Shown: piece after piece, positions 18,001 through 25,626 of the stretch
Layout of the letters: each line of letters opens with the position of its first letter
Position numbering within the stretch: position 1 is the stretch's first letter
NCBI GenBank assembly: GCA_905216155.1
Contig: CAJMSU010000002.1
Span: forward strand, 1 to 64,000
Source of the DNA: an uncultured bacterium
GTDB taxonomy: Bacteria > Bacillota_I > Bacilli_A > RF39 > UBA660
Length of the DNA: 64,000 nucleotides
Direction: 5' to 3'
Program-made: the position numbers and the translations under genes
Notes under the pieces: model-generated
What the model was told of the DNA's origin: nothing
What the model saw: only the letters and a program-made list of their open reading frames with translations
The model's database searches: none

Positions 18001-19675
18001 CATAGTATGGTTTATAGTTTTTATAGTCCTCTGTATTTAATTGCATTTCACCGTTTACATCTTTATATTTTCTATGTTGAATTTCTTGTTCTAGATATAG
18101 TGATATTTCTTTAGCTTCATCTATGTTTGTAGCAAAGTATCTAGTTGATTTATCATTACTCCAACAATGAGGTAGGACTTTTAAGTATTCCCAATTTGAT
18201 TCATTTTTCTCATTAGTTAGAATTACTATTTTTAAATCTTCATAACTGTGATATGCAATCATTTGAATAATTAGGCCATTTATAAATTCTTGTTTTTTAG
18301 TACCCGTTCCAATTATAGCTGTATTATTTCTTTTTACAAAAGATAAAGATATTGGGACATTTTCTAGAATTCTAGATTCTGCACCTAGTTTATAAACTTC
18401 TTCTAATAAATTATCTGATTCAACGGAAAAGTGTTGTTCTGGAAATGATACAGTTCCTTTTAATTCAGTTGATCCTATACCTAGACGTAAATCTAGAAAG
18501 TCTTCTTGATCTATTTCTCTTTCCCATAAATTTCTTTTCTTAGAATATATTATATTTTTTGTTTCTGATAATGGTAGATAATTATCAATTAGAATTTGTC
18601 TTTGTATGTTCATGGCTGAAGTGATAGTTTCTCTTTTTTGATTTATATATTCTGTATATTTTTGTTGCCTTTTTACTTCTTTTTCTTTTTGTAATTTTTT
18701 TTGGTATCTTTTAGATAACATTGGCCATAGTAACATTGTCATTAACATAGCAAATGACATTACTAAGGTTGGCATAGCAGATGATAAGTCTCTACTTCCA
18801 TCTATTACTCCTGTAAGTGAGGAATATCCCATAGTAACGGATGTCATTGCCATTGTCATCATTGGTCCTATAGTGTAAATAAGAGGCATTTTATCTTCCT
18901 CTTGTTTTGATGGTGGTGGATCAATAACTATATTTACATCTTCAATCATTGTTTTGAATCTTGGTGATCTAAAGAAGTAATCATCCTCTTTGTAGAATTC
19001 TATTGCTTCTTCATCTTTGTTATCTACTTCAGTTTGTTTTTGAATTATTGGAGATATTACTTCAAATGTATTATTATCAAATCTAACAACATTACCAATA
19101 TTATTTACTATTATAGCTTGATCCATAACAATTATTTTTAAACCCATTATAAAAACTATATCACCATATTCTAGTTGTTTAGAAGTGATAGCTATATTGT
19201 TGGCATAAGTACCATATTTACTATTTAAATCTTGTACTATCCATTCTCCATTATTAAAAATAAGTCTAGCATGTTGTTTAGATACTAGTGGATATTGATA
19301 ATTTATATGTGCTTTATTATCATTGCCTATTATTATTTCTCCTGGATTTTTTAGTTTTAACATACTTATGTTTTCATTTGTTGATGGTGAACAATATAAT
19401 ATTACATATTCATTGTCTGTATTTATTTTTAAGAAGAATAAACTATAGTCACTTAAAATAGCTGATGATACTTCTCTATCTCCAGACATAATTTTTGTTT
19501 CAAAGTCACTTTTTATTTTCCATTTACCTTCAAATTCTTCTACATTTATAAGATTTCTTGTATTTCCTAAATTATCTACATCTGTGATCCAATAGTTTCC
19601 AGATACTTTAGTTGGTAAAGTAAAATTATAGATTTTTGTCTTTTTAATCAATCTAACTATCACAATATTCACCAA
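15062..19675 (-). CDS. essC: EssC-type FtsK/SpoIIIE ATPase of type VIIb secretion
   Basis: About 1537 aa, close to the 1480-1500 of known EssC. Order: an N-terminal FHA-like beta domain (1-100), an FHA domain (about 105-185, with SKQHARL and LNSKYGTY), two membrane helices (about 270-325), then three FtsK/SpoIIIE modules. The first has Walker A GMTGSGKSE (about 725) and DYKGGGLAG. The second has GSAGSGKE (about 1072). The third is degenerate (VVTGDEVEE). It powers export of WXG/LXG substrates. There is no ATG: TTG at 19675 or a nearby GTG is the start, after AAAAGG. No essA, essB or esaA is visible nearby. Confidence 0.92.
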   Translation of the reverse strand: MVNIVIVRLIKKTKIYNFTLPTKVSGNYWITDVDNLGNTRNLINVEEFEGKWKIKSDFETKIMSGDREVSSAILSDYSLFFLKINTDNEYVILYCSPSTNENISMLKLKNPGEIIIGNDNKAHINYQYPLVSKQHARLIFNNGEWIVQDLNSKYGTYANNIAITSKQLEYGDIVFIMGLKIIVMDQAIIVNNIGNVVRFDNNTFEVISPIIQKQTEVDNKDEEAIEFYKEDDYFFRSPRFKTMIEDVNIVIDPPPSKQEEDKMPLIYTIGPMMTMAMTSVTMGYSSLTGVIDGSRDLSSAMPTLVMSFAMLMTMLLWPMLSKRYQKKLQKEKEVKRQQKYTEYINQKRETITSAMNIQRQILIDNYLPLSETKNIIYSKKRNLWEREIDQEDFLDLRLGIGSTELKGTVSFPEQHFSVESDNLLEEVYKLGAESRILENVPISLSFVKRNNTAIIGTGTKKQEFINGLIIQMIAYHSYEDLKIVILTNEKNESNWEYLKVLPHCWSNDKSTRYFATNIDEAKEISLYLEQEIQHRKYKDVNGEMQLNTEDYKNYKPYYVVITDDYKLVRDVELVKDITSMEINIGFSLITISPRLINIPNECQTFISIGDKKSGIFENELVSNKQKEFLADYDPSINMYECCKILANIPIDIAKAERNLPTSLSFLEMYNVGMVEQLNILNRWKNNDPTKSLQAPVGVDKNHELFKLDLHEKFYGPHGLIAGMTGSGKSEFIISYVLSMALNYHPYEVSFVLIDYKGGGLAGVFQNKETGMKLPHLAGTITNLDTVEMNRSLASIQSELRRRQRMFNEARDNLNESTIDIYKYQALYRKGLVKEPISHLFIISDEFAELKDQQPDFMDQLISTARIGRSLGVHLILATQKPAGVVNDQIWSNAKFRVCLKVQDKADSMDMIKVPDAASLKNPGRFYLQVGYNELFALGQAAWAGAQYYPTEKRKKRIDQSLEFLDNVGNDIKTLDDSNKESMQESKGEEITNVIKYIIDEAKKENVSVPQLWLDRIPNIIYIKALKQKYNYQEERNVINPIIGEYDDPDNQSQHLLTLPISKEGNTLIFGSAGSGKELMLSSIIYSTITNHFADEVNFYMLDFGAETLTMFKNAPHVGEVLLSSDDEKIRNLFKMLLRIIEERKKLFVEYNGSYDFYISHGGIQIPMITIIINNYEGFIETYEEYEDIISQITRDCLKYGVVFILTTSGTNTIRYRLRQNFKQNVVLQFNDPTDYSSVLNGVRKKEPSKAYGRGLIDLGNIFEFQTAYPYKEEKLTEFIKVVSKKLNDVCAIKAPKIPILPSVVTLDNVEEKYNKMDEIPIGIEKETLQIATINMDRLDSIVVTGDEVEENPEFITGLAKVFSNINNSNVILMDAISSLKQKDSNNIIYDKDDCTKTYNMIKELYNKEKITSKTNPESLKKLPVTICIINSITALQAKLSFEDKTNLGNIIKDSKELKTFKFVIIDNLNNIKSIAYDDWFKNSIDLGEGIWIGSGLGDQFTLKVTTSSRELREEIDSKFGYVITRGKAVQVKLIIDE

Positions 19676-19702
19676 CCTTTTATTCTTTTACATTCTATCA
19701 TC

Positions 19703-19731
19703 ATTATAACTTTTTTTATAGTTTTTTACAA
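19703..19731 (-). promoter_or_regulatory. Promoter of the essC operon
   Basis: Reading leftward, TTGTAA, 17-base spacer, TATAAT; the start codon is about 28 bases downstream. The -35 overlaps the cwlD stop, so essC has its own promoter. Confidence 0.75.
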
Positions 19732-20409
19732 TATATATTTTACTTTGTTTTTATATTTTAAATATTTAATTACACCATTGGTTATTACTTTAGCAAGTTT
19801 TTCTTGATATTTTTTATCTTGTAGTGATTTTCTATCTATATAATTGGATAGGTAGCCACATTCTATTAATACACCTGGTGTTGTTGTATTTTTATACATA
19901 TATAGATCTGTTGTTTTTATACTTCTTTTACTATTCAGTTCATTTTTAAACTCATTCATAATGTAGGTTGCTAATAATTTATTGTCTTTATTTATTGGAT
20001 TATATAATACTTCTCCTCCTTTATAATTTTGATTTTTATACCAATTTATATGGATTGATAAGTATAAGTCAGATGACTTTTCTTTTATAAACATTAATCG
20101 TCTATATAAATCTCCTCTTTTTTTCTTAGCATCATATATTGATGATAGGTCAATATCACTTTCTCTTATCATGTATGTAATAGCACCTTTTTTTGTCAGT
20201 TCTTTTTCTAACTCTTTAGATATTTCTAAATTTATGTCTTTTTCTAAAATTTTATTATATGTAGTTCCAGAGTCTCTTCCTCCGTGACCTGCATCTATTG
20301 TTATTATTGTATCCATTAATGGAAGAGTGTTAGCTGATACTATTTGAATTGTAAAAATTATAAAAATTAATATTATTATTAAAACTGATTTATATTTTTT
20401 TAAAAACAT
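19726..20409 (-). CDS. cwlD: N-acetylmuramoyl-L-alanine amidase, CwlD-like
   Basis: About 227 aa from the ATG at 20409 (AGGTG upstream). A signal anchor (IIILIFIIFTIQIVSAN) leads into the Amidase_3 fold: TIDAGHGGRDSG with the zinc His, the E-DINLEISKEL segment, LYLSIHINWYKN with another zinc His, and VLIECGYLSN with the catalytic Glu. It cleaves the amide bond between muramic acid and peptide outside the membrane. CwlD makes muramic lactam in spore cortex; with the SpoIID-like gene this hints at sporulation ancestry. Unlike the copy at 8.3 kb, it is intact. Confidence 0.88.
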   Translation of the reverse strand: MFLKKYKSVLIIILIFIIFTIQIVSANTLPLMDTIITIDAGHGGRDSGTTYNKILEKDINLEISKELEKELTKKGAITYMIRESDIDLSSIYDAKKKRGDLYRRLMFIKEKSSDLYLSIHINWYKNQNYKGGEVLYNPINKDNKLLATYIMNEFKNELNSKRSIKTTDLYMYKNTTTPGVLIECGYLSNYIDRKSLQDKKYQEKLAKVITNGVIKYLKYKNKVKYIL

Positions 20410-20521
20410 TTTCTTCACCTATTTAAGTATATGTTTTTTGTCTAATTTAATAGATGGAAATATGATATATGCCCATACTATAATTTTTTTTCTACATAAA
20501 TTATAATGGTGAGGTGTTATT

Positions 20522-21313
20522 GTGGAGTTTTTTTCTAATTTAAATCCTATACTTCAGGCATTTATTGCGACTTGTTTTACTTGGAGTATTACTATGCTTG
20601 GTGCTGCTATTGTATTTTTCTTTAAAGAAGTTAAAAAGGGTATAATGGATGCATTACTTGGATTTTCAGCTGGTGTTATGATTGCTGCTTCTTTTTGGTC
20701 ATTACTAAATCCTAGTATTGAAATGGCTAATAAGTTAAAAATTAATATTTGGTTTATTTTTCTTGGCTTTTTTGCTGGTGGTCTTTTACTTTTTATTGGT
20801 GATAAAATATATACACACTTTTCTAAGGCTAAAAGAGTTAAAAATGATAGAGCAAAAAGATGTGCAATGCTTATTTTCTCTATTACTTTGCATAATATTC
20901 CTGAAGGATTGGTAATAGGTGTTGCTTTTGGATCTTTAGCTTATGGATTTGAGGGTGCTACTTTGGCATCGGCAATAGCTTTAGCTATTGGTATAGGATT
21001 GCAAAATTTTCCAGAGGGTACTGCTGTTAGTCTACCATTAAGAAGAGAAGGTTTGTCTCGAACTAAGGCTTTTGTTTATGGAGAACTTAGTGGTATTGTT
21101 GAACCTATTTCTGCTATAATTGGAGCTATACTTGTTTTAAAAGTGCAAACGATTTTGCCTTTCTTATTAGCGTTCGCAGCTGGGGCTATGATATATGTTG
21201 TTGTTGAAGAATTGATTCCTGAGAGTCAAAGTAACAAAAGAAAAGATTTAATGGCTATATTTACTTTAATAGGATTTTTAGTTATGATGATTTTAGATGT
21301 ATTACTTGGATAA
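20522..21313 (+). CDS. zupT: ZIP-family metal transporter, ZupT-like
   Basis: 263 aa with about eight membrane segments. The metal-binding helices are HNIPEGLVIGVAFG (about 126-139) and NFPEGTAVSLP (about 161-171), the signature pair of ZIP/ZupT zinc and divalent-metal importers. Translation starts at a GTG with GGTGAGG upstream. Single-gene unit with a shared bidirectional terminator. Confidence 0.92.
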   Translation: MEFFSNLNPILQAFIATCFTWSITMLGAAIVFFFKEVKKGIMDALLGFSAGVMIAASFWSLLNPSIEMANKLKINIWFIFLGFFAGGLLLFIGDKIYTHFSKAKRVKNDRAKRCAMLIFSITLHNIPEGLVIGVAFGSLAYGFEGATLASAIALAIGIGLQNFPEGTAVSLPLRREGLSRTKAFVYGELSGIVEPISAIIGAILVLKVQTILPFLLAFAAGAMIYVVVEELIPESQSNKRKDLMAIFTLIGFLVMMILDVLLG

Positions 21314-21314
21314 T

Positions 21315-21342
21315 AAAAAGGAAGATGACTTCCTTTTTTTAT
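21315..21342. terminator. Bidirectional terminator between zupT and the M23 lysin gene
   Basis: Seven-base stem AAGGAAG/CTTCCTT with loop ATGA, flanked by A5 on the left and T7 on the right, serving convergent genes. Confidence 0.85.
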
Positions 21343-22028
21343 TCTTCAATATATAATTTTTGTCCTTCTTTTAAATAAATTCCATAAAGATCTGTTTTTT
21401 TGCATGTATATATTAATTTTTTTGTATTTTTAGTTTCTTCTTTGTTTTGATCTTTAGGTGTTTCTGGTTTTTGATTATTTTCATCCTTTTGAGTTTCTTT
21501 TTCTTCTTGCTTAGGTACTTCAATTTTTTTAAAATTGTAATTTCTATTATTTATTACATTTATACTACCATCTAACCATAAACATTCTTCTGGTTTTTTT
21601 GAATTATTTATAGAGTAATAGCCTGATTGATTTTTATGCCATCCTGTACCTGTAAATTTTCCTTTTCCACATTCTATATGGCAATGGTTTCCTGTAGCGT
21701 TACCTTTGGTTCCTTCACTATAAAAGGCGTCATTTTTATTTACCCTTTTTCCTACAAATAGATTACTTACGTCATTTGCATGTGCAAATAAAATGGTCAT
21801 ATAATCAACTGTTCCATCTGGATATTCTACGGGTTCTATACTTTCTAGCCATACTTCATTAGCATCATTTGTATAAATTTTTTTTATTATTCCAGTAAAT
21901 GGAGCATATATTTTTTCTATACTAGTATTTAATCCGGCATCATCAATTGCATTACTACTTTTGTGTGTTCCCTCATTGTATCCTTGAGTTATTCTCATAT
22001 TTTTACTTGGATATATTGGTTTTTCCAT
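21339..22028 (-). CDS. M23-type peptidoglycan endopeptidase (phage-type lysin)
   Basis: 229 aa. The N-terminal half looks like a LytM/M23 fold (MRITQGYNEGTHKSSNAIDDAG, YAPFTGIIKKIY, ATGNHCHIECGKGKF), with the HxH metal pair in NHCHIE. A Lys/Glu/Gln-rich linker (about 170-205) and a short C-terminal domain (LIYTCKKTDLYGIYLKEGQKLYI), resembling a cell-wall-binding SH3 piece, follow. There is no signal peptide; a holin-like gene overlaps its start. Together they look like a phage lysis cassette, but outside the attL-like repeat. Confidence 0.75.
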   Translation of the reverse strand: MEKPIYPSKNMRITQGYNEGTHKSSNAIDDAGLNTSIEKIYAPFTGIIKKIYTNDANEVWLESIEPVEYPDGTVDYMTILFAHANDVSNLFVGKRVNKNDAFYSEGTKGNATGNHCHIECGKGKFTGTGWHKNQSGYYSINNSKKPEECLWLDGSINVINNRNYNFKKIEVPKQEEKETQKDENNQKPETPKDQNKEETKNTKKLIYTCKKTDLYGIYLKEGQKLYIEE

Positions 22029-22368
22029 CTTTTTTTTCCTCCTTGTTTATAATATTTTCTATAGGGATTGTTACTGTTTTTTTATTTACTATGTCTTGAT
22101 ATGATGATAGTCTTCCTTCTAATGTTTTATATATAGTGTCTGCTCCTAAATATGAAAAAAATCCTATCCATAAACTTGTTGGAAAAGATAATGATGTGAA
22201 TGTGATACAAAATATTATTCCTACTAACATATTTACTATAAAACTGTATATATTTACACATTTACTACAACTACAAAGTGATTTTGTTTTTTGAATAAAG
22301 GTACATGTTATGGCACTAAGGGCAATTGAAATAACTAATAATTCTTGAAGATATTCTAATTTTAACAT
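22003..22368 (-). CDS. Holin-like membrane protein
   Basis: 121 aa with three hydrophobic segments (about 8-24, 43-62, 66-84) and a charged C-terminal tail, the size and order of small phage holins. GAGGAGG precedes the ATG. It overlaps the M23 lysin start by 26 bases. A holin for that lysin is the simplest reading; a CSCSKC cluster in the first loop is unusual. Confidence 0.6.
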   Translation of the reverse strand: MLKLEYLQELLVISIALSAITCTFIQKTKSLCSCSKCVNIYSFIVNMLVGIIFCITFTSLSFPTSLWIGFFSYLGADTIYKTLEGRLSSYQDIVNKKTVTIPIENIINKEEKKDGKTNISK

Positions 22369-22424
22369 AATTGCCTCCTCGTCTTATTATATGCTAATTA
22401 TAAATATTGGTTACTAAAATTAGG

Positions 22425-22452
22425 CATGAAAAAAGCACCAATATATGGTGCC
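22425..22452 (-). terminator. Intrinsic terminator outside the left prophage end
   Basis: Stem GCACCA/TGGTGC with loop ATATA, followed in the leftward direction by TTTTTT. Confidence 0.7.
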
Positions 22453-22517
22453 TTGAAACTGTATATTAACGTTTACTAAATTGATGTAGTCCATTTTTAA
22501 AGGCAAAATAAGACTTT

Positions 22518-22539
22518 TGTTGCCTACTTGTTGCCTACT
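22518..22539 (+). repeat. attL-like repeat: two 11-bp units
   Basis: Two tandem copies of TGTTGCCTACT. The first 21 bases are identical to 53082-53102 at the other end. The shared stretch may be the att core or integrase arm sites next to it. Confidence 0.7.
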
Positions 22540-22582
22540 AAATGGTTTTTTCTATATATTAACTATGCTTTTATGCAAAGAA

Positions 22583-22616
22583 AAAATGGTAAGATTATAT
22601 AAAATCCTACCATTTT
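22583..22616 (-). terminator. Terminator of the prophage lysis transcript
   Basis: AAAATGGTA-a-GAT pairs with ATC-c-TACCATTTT; leftward transcripts run into a T run. It lies 33 bases after the endolysin stop. Confidence 0.8.
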
Positions 22617-22648
22617 AATTATACATTTTTATTAATTATACATTTTTA

Positions 22649-23527
22649 TTAGAATAATTTAATATTATCCCATCTAGTTAATCCAGCATTAAGATTTGCA
22701 TTAACTTGTTTTTGAACTTCATCATATCTTGAACCTAGTGCTTTCTTTCTAGCATCACCATTACCAAAATCACCTCTAATAGTTTTCTTAACTAAAGTTA
22801 ATAAATCATCATTAGATTCAGTTGGTTGTGGTGCAGGTGTTGGTGTAGGTTTGTTTCCAATAAGAATTTCATTAACTCTTGCTTGAACTTCACCATACCT
22901 TGAACCTAAAGCACTTTTTCTAGCATCACCATTACCATATTTACCTGCAATAACTTCTTTTGCAAGTTCATCAACTGATTTTGATGAAATATCATTTGAT
23001 GGTACTGATGTACTACTATCATTTAATCTTTTATTTACTTCACTTGCAATATAAGGAAATTTACTTTGTAAATATGGTCCCGGACATGTTGTGTTTGCAA
23101 ACATATTATGTCTTGTTAAATTACCATTTGCATCTCCAGTATAATTTAAACTTGCAATACCATTTCTTTTACAAATATCAACACATAAATCAATTAATTT
23201 GGCAAGTGCCTTATCTGATACATGCCAATTAGTATTTGCACCACCATCATTTGCAACTTCAATAGTAATTGCTTGATTATCATTACTAGGAGAACTCGAA
23301 GTCCATGCTCTATTCTTTTCTTCAACATACATACCAACTCTACCATCACTACCTATACCATAATTTGATGATGCTTGGCGATTCTTACCATTAAATACTC
23401 TACCACATGTTTCAACAGATAAATTACCTGCCATGTGATGAATAGTGATTTTCTTAATCTTATTATTTCTAGGATTGCTACTATTTGGTGAAATAGCAGT
23501 ATAGTTTACTAAAGAACTATTACTCAT
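22649..23527 (-). CDS. Phage endolysin: amidase with two CW_7 repeats
   Basis: 292 aa from the ATG at 23527, nine bases after AGGAGG (the ATG at 23533 is too close). Residues about 5-165 are a T7-lysozyme-like Amidase_2 domain: ITIHHMAGNL with the first zinc His, AITIEVAND, and HNMFANTTCPGPYLQSKFP. Two Cpl-7-type wall-binding repeats follow (about 185-220 and 245-283), each with the GKYGNGDARKSALGSRY-type core, joined by a PTPTPAPQPT linker. It lyses the host at the end of infection. No signal peptide, so it needs the holin. Confidence 0.93.
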   Translation of the reverse strand: MSNSSLVNYTAISPNSSNPRNNKIKKITIHHMAGNLSVETCGRVFNGKNRQASSNYGIGSDGRVGMYVEEKNRAWTSSSPSNDNQAITIEVANDGGANTNWHVSDKALAKLIDLCVDICKRNGIASLNYTGDANGNLTRHNMFANTTCPGPYLQSKFPYIASEVNKRLNDSSTSVPSNDISSKSVDELAKEVIAGKYGNGDARKSALGSRYGEVQARVNEILIGNKPTPTPAPQPTESNDDLLTLVKKTIRGDFGNGDARKKALGSRYDEVQKQVNANLNAGLTRWDNIKLF

Positions 23528-23654
23528 TTTCATCTACCTCCTCACCTTTATTATTAGATAATTCATTTAGTGCATCTTCTTGCACATCTTCTTCTGTTTC
23601 GACAACTGCCAAAACTTCTTGTGTTTCTTCAACAACTGCTTCTTTTTCTTCCAT
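23520..23654 (-). CDS. Acidic 44-aa protein in the lysis module
   Basis: ATG at 23652-23654 with AGAGGTG upstream; the frame ends inside the endolysin start. The peptide is very rich in Glu/Asp (MEEKEAVVEETQEVLAVVETEED...). It may be real and translationally coupled to the endolysin, or serve only as a leader. Function unknown. Confidence 0.5.
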   Translation of the reverse strand: MEEKEAVVEETQEVLAVVETEEDVQEDALNELSNNKGEEVDENE

Positions 23655-23692
23655 TTTCTTTTCACCTCTATCTTTCTTTTAATGGAATATAT

Positions 23693-23716
23693 AAAAAAAG
23701 AACCTTTAAGTTCTTT
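23693..23716 (-). terminator. Hairpin terminator between holin and endolysin
   Basis: Stem AAAGAAC/GTTCTTT with a 6-base loop, then a leftward run of T. It would limit endolysin expression relative to the holin. Confidence 0.65.
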
Positions 23717-23718
23717 CT

Positions 23719-23916
23719 CTATTGTTTTTTATTATAATTATTACTAGATATCATTAATATACTACCTAAAAAAGCATCAAAGGCAGTCATTATAGTAATA
23801 ACTATATCTGTATAACTAAATTCAAAACATTGTAACACAACACCTACAAATACAGTCAATGCAGGTAAAAATACTTGTGCAACATACTTTAAAATATCAT
23901 ATACCTTGTTACTCAT
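23719..23916 (-). CDS. Phage holin
   Basis: 65 aa from the ATG at 23916 (GGAGGGGA upstream). Two hydrophobic segments (QVFLPALTVFVGVVL and IVITIMTAFDAFLGSILMI) separated by a short loop, with a charged tail NNYNKKQ, as in phi-LC3-type small holins. Located between XhlA-like and endolysin genes. Confidence 0.75.
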   Translation of the reverse strand: MSNKVYDILKYVAQVFLPALTVFVGVVLQCFEFSYTDIVITIMTAFDAFLGSILMISSNNYNKKQ

Positions 23917-23929
23917 GTTATCCCCTCCT

Positions 23930-24160
23930 TTATATTTTAAATACAAATGCTAAAATACCACCTATAATTGCACCTATAACAAGGCGAATAAGCCATTTAT
24001 TACCATCTTCTAGGGCATTTATCCTACTTTCATTATTTTTGGCTAAATTAAGTGCTTTTTCACTTGTATCTTTAACTCCTTTATAGTCCTGTTCTTTTAT
24101 TAAAGTTTCCAATACAGATAATCTTTCCAAAACTTCAATTTGAAACTTACCATTTTCCAT
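23930..24160 (-). CDS. xhlA: Hemolysin XhlA-like protein
   Basis: 76 aa. An N-terminal helical coiled coil (EVLERLSVLETLIKE...ESRINALEDGNKWLIR) is followed by one membrane helix (LVIGAIIGGILAFVF), the XhlA layout. XhlA works with the holin to lyse cells in PBSX-type phages. First gene after late cassette 3. Confidence 0.8.
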   Translation of the reverse strand: MENGKFQIEVLERLSVLETLIKEQDYKGVKDTSEKALNLAKNNESRINALEDGNKWLIRLVIGAIIGGILAFVFKI

Positions 24161-24192
24161 TTTTATCCTCCTTATCTAGTGATTAAAACACG

Positions 24193-24263
24193 AAAAAAGC
24201 CAATTTTTCATTGCCTTATTCTATATATACATTATAACACTAATTTAGTGTGAATTTTGTGAA
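24193..24263 (-). promoter_or_regulatory. Late cassette 3: TGTGAA repeats, extended -10 promoter, attenuator hairpin (lysis genes)
   Basis: Plus-strand view: TGTGAA at 24249-24254 and 24258-24263 (9-base step), ATTATAACA (TGTTATAAT leftward) at 24231-24239, hairpin 24199-24215 (GCCAAT/ATTGCC, one bulge), then A6 at 24193-24198, i.e. a T run for leftward RNA. Spacing from -10 to the first TGTGAA is 18, the same as in the other two cassettes. Drives xhlA, holin and endolysin. Confidence 0.75.
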
Positions 24264-25381
24264 TTATTTTTAAATAATTCTGCAAACAACTTATCCATAT
24301 TCATTAATGCTTTATGGCAATCATATCTTTTTATGTTGCCTTTCCATGACTTATATTGTTCTTCTATTTCTCTATAAGTCATTTTACCATCATCAAGCAT
24401 CTTTTTAAAACTTTTAAGTTTTCTTCTTTCTCTTACGAATCCACTTTTAACAGGTATTCTAACTAAATGACCTGTTTCAGTTAGTCTATATCTAATTTTT
24501 AAGAAAGTAAACCCTTTATCTAATCTAAATATTTGAGTTTTCTTTCTATTAATAAATATACCTAATTTATCACAAATCTTAATAATATCTTCAAGTAATT
24601 GTTTTAATTCTTCTTTACTATTACTTATTATATAAGTATCATCCATATACCTACCATAGTATTTCATACCTTTTACTATTTTACAATAGTTATCCATTTT
24701 GTGAACATAATAAATACCTGATATTTGAGATATTTGGCTACCAATACCTAAAGACTTATTTATATATTTTTCACCTGTTTTTAAAGTGTTTGACTTTGCA
24801 TAAACAAGTGTATCAAGTAAATCTGATTCTTCCATATTATAATTGGAAACATCAATAGAAAAACTATCTACTAGATGTTCTATTAATTTTAATATGTCAT
24901 CATCATCTATTATTTCTTTATACATTTCAATTAATGGTTTATGAAGTATATTATCATAAAACTTACTAAAATCGATAGTGAGTGCATATCCAATATTACC
25001 ATATTTTCTATAATAACTATGAAGATGATTTTCTATTCTTCTACGAGCAAAATCGATACCTTTATTCTTTATACTTGCACCATTATCATATATAAGATAA
25101 GGTTCAACTATGGGAGTCAATTGGTCGCATAATGCTCTTTGTACTACTCTATCATAGAAACTTATGGAGCGAACATATCGCTCTTTTCCTCTTTCATTCA
25201 AATAGAAACAATCAAAAGGACTTTGCTTATAAGTTCTTTTTCTTAATTCTATCTGTGTTTTTCTTATGTTTTTAAGAAAGTTGGCTTCATATTGTTGTAC
25301 ACTATTTTTCCAAATACTATTTTTTCTTGATTTATAAAAACTATCCATTAAAACATTGGCATTACTAATCTTATTTAACAT
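24245..25381 (-). CDS. DGR reverse transcriptase
   Basis: 378 aa, the usual length for DGR reverse transcriptases. The catalytic box is GRYMDDTYII (about 243-252), and the metal-binding Asp of motif A is in LTIDFSKFYDNI (about 138-149). Motif 4 reads IGSQISQ, fitting the [IVL]G-x3-SQ that distinguishes DGR enzymes from group II intron and retroviral types (which have QG). The basic C terminus (VKSGFVRERRKLKSFKKML) is the thumb. With the Avd-like protein it copies template RNA with adenine-directed errors. It lies just downstream of the template repeat and starts after TTAGGA. Confidence 0.95.
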   Translation of the reverse strand: MLNKISNANVLMDSFYKSRKNSIWKNSVQQYEANFLKNIRKTQIELRKRTYKQSPFDCFYLNERGKERYVRSISFYDRVVQRALCDQLTPIVEPYLIYDNGASIKNKGIDFARRRIENHLHSYYRKYGNIGYALTIDFSKFYDNILHKPLIEMYKEIIDDDDILKLIEHLVDSFSIDVSNYNMEESDLLDTLVYAKSNTLKTGEKYINKSLGIGSQISQISGIYYVHKMDNYCKIVKGMKYYGRYMDDTYIISNSKEELKQLLEDIIKICDKLGIFINRKKTQIFRLDKGFTFLKIRYRLTETGHLVRIPVKSGFVRERRKLKSFKKMLDDGKMTYREIEEQYKSWKGNIKRYDCHKALMNMDKLFAELFKNNSQNSH

Positions 25382-25507
25382 ATTTTGTTCCTAATCATAA
25401 CTAACTTATTAGATGATATCAAAATATCTATTTGTCTTTCGAACAGGATAAAATTTCCTTTTAATTATCGCAACGGTACTTAACCTAATCATTGTGCGAG
25501 TTAAAAT

Positions 25508-25586
25508 CAGGGGCGAACACCACCAGAGTTGGATGCATTATTGTAGTTACTATTACCATTGTTGTTGACATTACAGAAGCCGGAAG
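25508..25586 (-). repeat. DGR template repeat (TR)
   Basis: 79 bases matching the variable repeat at 26313-26391 at 72 of 79 positions. All 7 differences are at plus-strand T in the template, i.e. coding-strand A (21 such A available). In the target frame the template reads mostly Asn codons at the varied sites (AAC/AAT). It is noncoding here and sits between avd and the reverse transcriptase gene. Confidence 0.95.
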
Positions 25587-25626
25587 CCATCCAAGTATAT
25601 TTATCAAATCTTACCCTTTTTAAAAG

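Larger units (their letters stand above)
22369..22648. other. Left prophage junction region without genes
   Basis: Contains a leftward terminator hairpin at 22425-22452, the attL-like repeat at 22518-22539 and a second leftward terminator at 22583-22616. No open frame of note. Confidence 0.6.

Noticed and set aside
25508..25586. Template repeat as a degraded second target gene
   Set aside because: No start, and a TGA stop interrupts the target frame; its position between avd and the reverse transcriptase and A-only differences mark it as the template.
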